Shown here: positions 56,193 to 64,000 of the stretch, one piece after another
Numbering within the stretch: the stretch's first letter is position 1
How the letters are laid out: each line of letters begins with the position of its first letter
Origin: Dipylidium caninum
Lineage: Eukaryota; Platyhelminthes; Cestoda; Cyclophyllidea; Dipylidiidae
Assembly: GCA_017562135.1 (NCBI GenBank)
Contig: QEYB01000180.1
Span: 1,426,001 to 1,490,000, forward strand
Direction: 5' to 3'
DNA: 64,000 bases
Notes under the pieces: model-generated
What the model was told of the DNA's origin: nothing
Database searches by the model: none
Seen by the model: only the letters and a program-made list of their open reading frames with translations
Position numbers and translations under genes: made by a program

Positions 56193-59100
56193 GACCGGAT
56201 GGAGGGGGAGTGGATTCCGTGCGGGGTTAGTCTGGAGCGAATGCACGCCTGCGCGCTCGATGGCGTCGGTGGTGTTTAGTCAGCAGGTACGTGTTCATTA
56301 AGCCGAGGGGCAGGGGGGGGGGTGATAAACATCGGGCGATAAGGCACGCAAGAGTCCTCCTCCATCCCCCACTTCCGGCCATTGCAGCAGCACACCTGCG
56401 AGCGTCGCTGCCTGCCCTGCCTCCTTCTCACCCACCCGACCACTGGCGCCCCAGCGACAGCGTAGAGATTTCTGTCCGTCTTCTGTTTGTTTGTGTGTGC
56501 GCGCGTATGGGCAAGCGGAACTTGACGAGACACGAAGCAACGAGGTCATTGACGCTTTCCGCGTTGCCATCCGGACGCAGCCCAGCGACTTAGAAATCGA
56601 GGGGATGACGAGTAGACGGCGGGTGTCGCCATAAGGTCGCCATAAGTGCTTTGACTAAACTCAAACAAGTCTTTGCAGCACTCATGAAAATGAAATGCTG
56701 TCCTGGGCATAGGGGCAGGGTGGAGTCACAGGCTTCGACACGCGTCTTCGTATGAGTGGGAGTGAGCGTTCGTATGTTGCCTTCTCCAGCTTTAATAAAG
56801 TCTGATTATTATGCGCCTTCGCCCCCTACTACCCGTTCCGTAGTGATGCCTGGGCCAATCCGCTTGCTCAGGTACGCGGTTCACAGCACAACCAGCCCAC
56901 TTGACCACCACTAAAGTACCCGATGCCTTCTGTCCACGAATTGTGGATCAACGCTGTGAATTGGTCTCAAGAAATTATTCCGTGATCCTCGAGGCGCAAT
57001 TCCCCATTTATTATTATGACGCTTCTGCTTAGAGGTTGATACTTAATTTGCCGACACAGTTCTTGCGAGGTTCGCATACCGGCCCATAAGGCGTGAAATA
57101 TGGACAACCCTGTCTCGATGTCCGCATGTGTGAAAAAGCGCTACACCTGTCGGACGTCGCGAGGAGAAGGGGTGAGGGCAAGAGGAGGGAAGGGGGCTGG
57201 TGTTTTGCCAAGCAGTTGGGCGGTTTTATGGAGTTTCGGGCGGCGCGCCAATGAATCTGCCCCACCGAGTCGCAGTCGCGCCGTGGTATTCGGCCTGGCA
57301 GCTCTTCCGCCCACTTTGACGCACAATGGGCGTGGGGCGCACACTCCCCGTGCGCACGTGGGCGTGGAAGTCGCGAGCTGCCCTCAGGGCGCCGGGGTAG
57401 ATTAATGTCGCAGCCCCGTCTTCCTTGAGAAAAACTGACACCATCAAATTCAGCTCAGTTTGACTGCATGAATAGTTACTTGGCCGCGTCAGACATGCCC
57501 CTAAATCCTGCCTTCCTCATCTTTCCTTTGTCTGCGTATCTCACTCAACTTCACCACAGCACATTCCAAGATTTGCCGAAGGTTGGCGCTCTTGTAATGA
57601 ACCCTACTTGCTGGGAGGTGTTACCAGGCAAAGGCGCGGTTTTTCACCCCCTCAGATAACACGCTCGTCCACGTTCAAAGGAGGAGAATTGTGGCGTTTC
57701 TCACTCAACTACTAACCTCTCGCATGCATTTGAATTGACGTGATAAGGTATGACAAATACGTTATGGAGGGCAGAGCAACTGTGTTAGTTTATCCACGCT
57801 CACCTGTACTGAAGGCAGAGGCACCTCTCAAGCACGAGAATAGCTTTGCCCAATCAGGAGCCTGCAAACCCGTCCAGCAATCACTGCCGCTGTCACGGTG
57901 TCACCTGACGACGTGCTGCCTTTCGAGAGCTCAGGTCTGTGCTCTGGTAAGCGTAATTTCCGGGTGCGGCCCCCAGGCCCACCTCGCTCTCGGCCTCATG
58001 GCCGCGCAGGCTCCAGCGTATGCGACCGCCGTCTCGGCCCGCGCGGTTCATTGCCCCAGGCGCATGGTGAGGTCACTCGGGACCGCAGTCGGTGCACCGC
58101 TGCGCCCCCTCCCCGCCCATTAGCCCGCCCCTTCCCCCTCGCCCAAACCGGCGGGAACGTTGACGCCAACGCCTTCACGGCGTACGACGCGCCACAATGG
58201 CCAAAGGATTAGGCCAAATGAATTCCGCCTTCTCCGTGACAGGTTGATCTGAGGACAACAAGGCGTCGCATCCCATCTCTTGCTTCTCCCTTCGGGTGCT
58301 TCATCCTTCGAAACGGTACAGCAACACCCTGTTTTGGCGGGTAAAAATCATGGTGTTTTGAAACATTCATGTCTTCTTCACGAGGGAACAGTCATGGAAG
58401 CGCTTTAAAAATCACATCATTTCGCAGTTCTGCACTGGCCGAGGAGAATCATATTTCAATCCACTTCGTCTAACAGACGCGGTGGGGTGGCAAATTTGGT
58501 CACCTTGAAAATGGAGTGACAAAGCGGCTGAATGTTTTGACTTTGACATATTTGGGAAGAAAGGCGTGCGTTCCTATTGGAGTTAGGGCTTTTTGTCCTC
58601 CGAATACTCGACGGTTGTACATCATCCTTCCTCTCTCCCAGCAACGGTATCTCACATGTGCGAAGCAGCTCGCACACCCACGGCCCTGCGCATTCACGAT
58701 GAATCGGGCACGCGGTTCGGCGGTTTTGTGGAAGACAGTAAGTCTGCCGTTGCCTTTTATGGGTGTGAAAGACTGCCCCCAGTGCTTCTGACAGCTCCTC
58801 CATGTGGTGAGAATGCTGGACAATGATGCAGGCAGCTACCTTGGCCTCATAACATACGTCTTTCTACGAAAGTGCAACGTGGGGGGAGTGAGACGCAAAC
58901 TGTGAATGATAAGCGGATTGCGCCGGGGGCCGAACGCCAGTGGGTAAGGGAGAAGGCTACTATTCAGCTAGCTATCACTTCAATCCCGGCAGCCTCATTC
59001 CCTGTTCACAAGAAAGGCATAATAAAAATTGGAATTAGAATCACGTTGTACGATCGAAATTCTCAGTGCGCATTTCTCTCCATCGTCCGAATGCCCACTG

Positions 59101-61968
59101 CTCTTATGTTTTTTCCTACAATGAGCGTAAAAATCAACCCTCCGCCGCCTTCCTCGCACGCCCCCGCCGTGTCGCCTCACTAAAACAACCATTATTAACG
59201 TCTCAGAAGGCTGCATTTTGGGTGCGGGACAAAATGAATCACACTAATGAAAGAGGTCTTATGAAATGATTCACCGAGTTCTGCCACCGATAAATGAATC
59301 ATTTGGAGAAGGTGGAATCGGGGGATGATGGCAGCGTTGAAGCCCTGTGAGGAGCAGTCAAAGTGAAAGAACCATTGCGCTAGAGACGCCTTCTTGGCGA
59401 GGTCTTGGACATCTTCACATGCATCATTTAGGCACTTCTCTACGGTGTAAATCGCGAAATATCTTTTAATAATTTCGTGCACTTGGGAACCTACGATTTT
59501 AACGGTCTAATTGTTAGGCTCGGCTGAAGAATAGAAATAGTGAGAAAAGAAAATAAAAGTCCATATTTGCATAGTTGGACTGGAGGGAAAAAATCTGTCT
59601 AAAACCAAATGAGGGAAATTACTGCTGCTCCCCCATTCTCGCCTCCACCTCTTCCAGAGGGCGTCCCACCACCCGAGGCAGCACGCCACACGCGCACCCC
59701 GACGGCGACTAACCAATCTGACATTTCCAGCAACGCCAGCTAGGGTGGCGGGCCAGTGCGCTGGCACTAACTGATGATAAAACGCAATTCTGTCTGCTAC
59801 CCACCCGAGAGGAAATACATAGCAACCGTGCCACTTTTTCTCCTCCATTCAAGGTGCGAAAATTAGGAAGGCACAACTTTTTCAACTTGAAGCGACTGCG
59901 AGTTCGAAAGGAGCAGGTTGGAGGGTGGGGTGGGGAGGGGGTGGTTGGAGCCGAGTGGCCATTGTTGAGGCGGGTAAAGGTTAAGGGGATGGAAGGAGAT
60001 TTCAAAAGTATTGTCAGGAAGAAACCCAAACATATCAGTGCAGAAAGTTATCATGCCACTAGACCATCTGGAAAAAGCAGCATGTAGGCTCTGTACAGCT
60101 TTAAATCTCTCCAGAATAAGCCTACAACGCTGACTTAATATCCAGTCACATGCCCGCACTGGCTCCTCCCAAGCGGTGGAGTTCACGGCCCCACCGCATG
60201 AGGTGCTAGAGACGCCTCAACGCCGTGGTCGTGCATTTTTGCTGAAAAGCCCTTCTACTACAGTAAGCGATTAGCACAGCCCGTTGTACGCAGATTGGTC
60301 CTAACACTATCCTCAGCCGGTGAAATTGCGATTTAGCGCGCGTTGACACTTCATTGATCTGTCCGGAGAGCGGCGACCCGTGATAGAATTTACACTGATT
60401 TAGCCCCTACGGTAGGGTTGTTTGGGTCGGACCCCAGCATTATTGGACAGGGGAAGTGGATGTTCCTCTCACTTTGTTCAGAATACTACCACATTTCTAG
60501 GTGACAGTGAAGTGCCAATAACAATTAGAAGTACAGGGGTGTGGGTCACATTTAACAACACTAATTTTACGTAAGCATAGCCATACGGCCTTTCCTCGAG
60601 CATACCCGAGTCTGCACTCTACTATACACGCAATTAGTGGAACCCATCTGTCCACATACGTTCCACTGTCGCTGCCGTCTTGTTAACCAACTCTTCCCAT
60701 TTTCGCTTCCAAAAGATTGGGCAATTGGTGATGTTCAATGCTCCAGTGCGTCTGGAGACACTCTATTTCAGTGCACCGCAAGAGCAATCACAACCGGACT
60801 CCTGGATCTCGCGGAGTGCATTAGGAATAGACGGCTCTGAAAAAAATAAGCCCTTTCGGAAGGCAAACGACCCGCCAAATTTCGTCCTACCTCTTGTCTG
60901 TCTAGACGGCACCTTTTGAAAAATTAGGTGGTTAATGGAATTCCAAAGAGAAAAAGTCAATTCCATCACCGTATACTAATCTCGCTGATATTTTGTCGGG
61001 AAAGAGTCGGAACTGAAAAAAGGTCTGTAAGGGAGATCCGTTAAACTACCTAATGTTTAAAGTTTTTCCTCGATAATATACATTATGCGTGGTAAATAGT
61101 GTTTAATGAAATGGTGTCAAATTTCTTCCTTGTGGCATTATACACTGGCCAATCATTGCAGAAAAGGGTCATCTGCCACTAAGTTGTGGACTTTCTTTTG
61201 GCTGCCCCACGCATGCCGCTATGGTAAGTTAGTCCACCACTTGACTAGTTAGTTTGGTTGACGAGGTCAAATAAACACTCCTCGTTTGTGAAGCTCAGCC
61301 AAAGAAATTCAATTAGAGTTTCACTAATTTTTACAGGGAAATCACTTCCGTGGTGTATCTTCCCTCTGTTGGATTGTCACAGTGAGTGGCAAGAAAAACT
61401 GAGGGCTTGCGTTGAACTTTAACACGAGAGATGAGAGGTGAAGAGGACTCCATGACGGCCCACGACTCCAACATTCAAGAAGGCCATGTGCAGTTGTCAT
61501 ACGAAGTCACGACAATAAAAGAGTGCCTGTTAAAGGATTAAAAGCACAGTTAGAGTCAAGCTTTGCTGCGTTCCTTCCATCACAGTGATGATTGCTATAG
61601 TGAATCATCAAGGAAAAAAATGAGTGTTACGAGTCGGCAAATTTGGTGAAGGCCTTTTATAACTTGGGCACTAAGTTGTCAACCTCCCACTAATAGGTAT
61701 GGAAACTATGTTTACGTGTGGGGGTGCTTTTGTGTAACGCATCATGACAATGGCGTGACATGTCGTTTGCGTGAAAATGATTAGGTCAACTGTCAATTTG
61801 TCACAAATAGGTCAAAAACGCACAAGAACGTAACACCCTATATGCGGACAGTTTCTTTTAAAATGTTTCTAAAAAATAGTGAAAAGACCTATAGGGCAGA
61901 CGAATGTGCTGTCAACATGGTACGGCAATACGTTGGAATGTTTTATTATTCTGTGGGCTTATTAGTAT

Positions 61969-62003
61969 TACCAATGTAATATCAATGTAATACCAATGTA
62001 ATG
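61969..62003. repeat. Three tandem 11-base units (ATACCAATGTA-like)
   Basis: TTACCAATGTA, ATATCAATGTA, ATACCAATGTA in direct order, followed by ATG. Confidence 0.9.
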
Positions 62004-62534
62004 ACCTCGGGAGTGGCCCAAAATTGGAAAGTATTCTAAACAACTAAAGCGTATTTTGCATATACAATGAAAGTAGGGCAACTAATTCCGCAAAAATTCA
62101 ATTTGTGATTGCCGTTTGTAAGGACGTTTGGGGGAAGAATTCAAGAAACACAACATCAACAAAGGTGTGTTTAGAAATTTCACAACAAATCTGGTAGGGA
62201 GGATTCTAGATGACGCATTGGAGGAAAGTGAGACTCCAGTTGCGAGTCAGTGCCTAATGGTTAACGTAAAACAATGACATTCTCAAGTTTATTATGGGAG
62301 GAATTATTAAAATATGAAGTAATTTTCAGGCTAATTTCCACACAACTCTCAGTTGCGTACTTCGCTCCGTTCGTGGACTAGAGTGCCATTCTTGTCAAAT
62401 GTTCCCCTGACTTCGGCGCAACTTTAATAAAGCAATCAGTATTACTTCAGACTATCATCGGTAAAGGGCTGAATCGGATAGCAATGCCCATATTTAGAAA
62501 TTATGTCATAACGAGTAGCTTGTAGTGTTGGAAA

Positions 62535-62745
62535 ATGCAGAGTTCGTTGAAAATAGGTAAGCATTCCTCCAATCACAGATTAGTAAAGACCGTCATTGAG
62601 AGAGCTGAATTTAGGGATTCTGACGTCGGTGCTGGAAATTGCGGCTGCCGTAGCGGAGATGGAGACAACGCCTTCCCAGTCTTTGCGTGTTTCCAAGAAA
62701 CTAGAAATGGTGCTTTCCATTTTGCCATCGAAACAAAGAGATTGA
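62535..62745 (+). CDS. Possible 50-residue two-exon protein, function unknown
   Basis: The model is exon 62535-62556 (MQSSLKI), a 58-base intron beginning GTAAGC and ending AATTTAG, then exon 62615-62745 ending TGA. The junction is in phase. It gives an amphipathic helical product (GILTSVLEIAAAVAEMETTP, SKKLEMVLSILPSKQRD). AATAAA follows at 62760. I recognise no family. The alternatives are the unspliced 77-codon frame (62535-62768) or no gene at all. Very short introns are common in flatworm genes. Confidence 0.4.
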
Positions 62746-62759
62746 AAAGTTGTGCAAAT

Positions 62760-62765
62760 AATAAA
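62760..62765 (+). terminator. Candidate poly(A) signal after the 50-residue frame
   Basis: AATAAA fifteen bases past the proposed stop. The surrounding DNA (62760-62890) is very A-rich and holds several more such hexamers, so specificity is low. Confidence 0.3.
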
Positions 62766-63231
62766 TAACAGGTGTTTGTTGAAAGATGAAAAAATATGGT
62801 TTAACCATCTACTCGGACAGGCAACAGTGCAAGATTTTCATTTAAACTCATCAATAAATTAAAACTTTGGAATAAAATTGCTTTAAATAAAAATAGCAAA
62901 TAAGAAATCTTTAAAATTTCTGCTATGCCTTAAAGTTATACGCGGAGGCATTTTTATTGCCAGGAGCCAAGTTTTACAATAAGTCAACTGGTTGTTTATT
63001 TAGGCTTGTGATACATTTTGTGTACTCAGCAGCGCCATTCAAAAGTTAAAGCTTGGTAATCTGGGGGTCTGTGGCATTCGAAATATTGTGTGTAAGGTTT
63101 ATAATTCTCATGGTTGATTATTTTTAAAGCTCGTTGGACGCCCTACTCAGATTAGGTGTATAACTCGTAAAAAACTTTTGTTCCACACGGACACGTCAAA
63201 ATCTTAGCCACTCCCGTCCCTTCAGCTTCAG
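62766..63231. other. A/T-rich gap before the rightmost gene
   Basis: No exon is seen. It probably holds the promoter and 5' UTR of the gene starting at 63232. CCCGTCCCTTCAG-CTTCAG just before the ATG could be a splice acceptor for a 5' UTR exon or for a spliced leader. Confidence 0.4.
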
Positions 63232-64000
63232 ATGAAGGCATCAGTGAAGCGATGTTTGGAGTTGTCACACGACTCACAGGCGTTTTCTGACGCTTTGGAG
63301 GATTTGAAAAAGTAAATATGCCCTTAATTTTCACATATAGACTCCTATCTGCCCCAAATTGCAGCTTTGATGACATCGATTTGGATGTGTTTTGGATCGG
63401 TGACGGAATATTGTCTCGATTTTCACATTCTAGCTTGGAGGAATGCATATCTCTCGTTAAGCTTTGCGCTGCGCTGTTATCGTCGGGGTATATTTATACA
63501 ATTATTTGTGATGCATTAGGGCACCTTTTTCTCACGACGAGCTCTGCCGCTTGACCGCTGCTACTCTAAAATCCATGTACAAGTATACGAATTGTGATTT
63601 CTGGCAACTGTGTCTGAATACCTTTCTTTCTGCGATAACCATGCAAACACTTTCGAACCCATCCATTATCGTGAGTGTTTTATTAACGTTAATCCTAGTA
63701 GGTGTCTGCAATGATTGAACCACGCATCGACAATGTGAGTGTGGAAGCATGCCTTCTAGATCTATCCTCGAGCATAAGTTTTTCGAAGTTTATTTTGCTG
63801 TAAGTTTTCTCGCGAGTGGTTCTATTCTAACGTGGCAAATGAACTTTTGCTTTTGGACTATCGCATCTTACGGTCACACTCTCGCTCTGAATTGTAGGGT
63901 TCTCGAAGCTAGTATTAATTCCAATAAAACTGCTGGACTGCCTGATTATAAAGACATCTTGCGATTCCTACGAAGTGTACTCCCACTTGTCCGACACGGG
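63232..64000 (+). CDS. Unrecognised helix-rich protein, N-terminal part, runs off the window
   Basis: Five exons with consistent phases: 63232-63311, 63365-63487, 63520-63670, 63702-63799 and 63898 to beyond 64000. Introns are 32-98 bases, several extremely short. The start is ATG 63232 (MKASVKRCLELSHDSQAFSD). Further text reads DLDVFWIGDGILSRFSHSSL, LVKLCAALLSSG, NCDFWQLCLNTFLSAITMQT, VSAMIEPRIDNVSVEACLLD and DYKDILRFLRSVLPLVRHG. There is no signal peptide. Short Leu-rich amphipathic helices of 15-25 residues suggest an alpha-solenoid (HEAT/ARM-like) fold, but this is inference and I recognise no family. An antisense frame (63152-63448, -) is its shadow. The last exon is open to the window edge. 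Confidence 0.72.

Larger units (their letters stand above)
44413..62534. other. Long gene-poor interval upstream of NR4A
   Basis: About 18 kb without a phase-linked exon set. It contains CpG-dense, GC-rich patches (about 48.95-49.27, 52.49-52.85, 55.7-56.6 and 57.95-58.2 kb), several simple repeats listed separately, and a possible isolated minus-strand exon at 46201-46490. The stretch 60.9-62.5 kb is clearly more A/T-rich, like the exon-bearing DNA at both ends of the window. NR4A promoter and 5' UTR exons are expected in the left part but cannot be placed. Confidence 0.45.

Noticed and set aside
63152..63448. 98-residue minus-strand frame
   Set aside because: It is antisense to plus-strand exons whose five junctions agree in phase.

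Overview
The window looks like nuclear DNA of a flatworm, most likely a cestode (inference). Genes are split by GT-AG introns from about 60 bp to about 4 kb, there are no bacterial operons, and intergenic DNA is long. Each recognisable protein is an animal family in strongly diverged form. Gene models below were built by hand from splice sites, reading-phase agreement and remembered family motifs. No alignment or search was run.

Layout. (1) About 1563-10711, + strand: a trafficking kinesin-binding protein (TRAK/Milton/HAP1 family), 5'-incomplete, with a poly(A) signal at 11065. (2) 10712-20200: gene-poor interval between convergent genes, with at most a weak gag-like scrap near 17.6 kb. (3) 20201-28635, - strand: a five-exon BAMBI-like TGF-beta/BMP pseudoreceptor of about 718 residues (signal peptide, cysteine-rich ectodomain, one membrane segment, long Q/S/P-rich tail, no kinase); all five exons join in phase. 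(4) 28636-39197: intergenic, no convincing gene. (5) 39198-44264, - strand: an NR4A (Nurr1/NGFI-B/Hr38) orphan nuclear receptor of about 1073 residues in seven phase-compatible exons; its ligand-binding domain carries a low-complexity insertion of about 120 residues. (6) 44413-62534: a very long gene-poor interval with CpG-rich and simple-repeat patches, perhaps holding NR4A control DNA. (7) 62535-62745, + strand: a possible 50-residue two-exon gene. (8) 63232 to the window end, + strand: the N-terminal five exons of an unrecognised, helix-rich protein continuing past the right edge.

The genes do not form a pathway. TRAK adapts mitochondria to motors, BAMBI damps BMP/activin signalling at the membrane, and NR4A is a constitutively folded transcription factor. 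BAMBI and NR4A sit in tandem on the same strand, about 10.6 kb apart. The most notable observations are the kinase-less receptor with its very long stalk and tail, and the NR4A with an expanded ligand-binding domain and no recognisable AF-2 helix.
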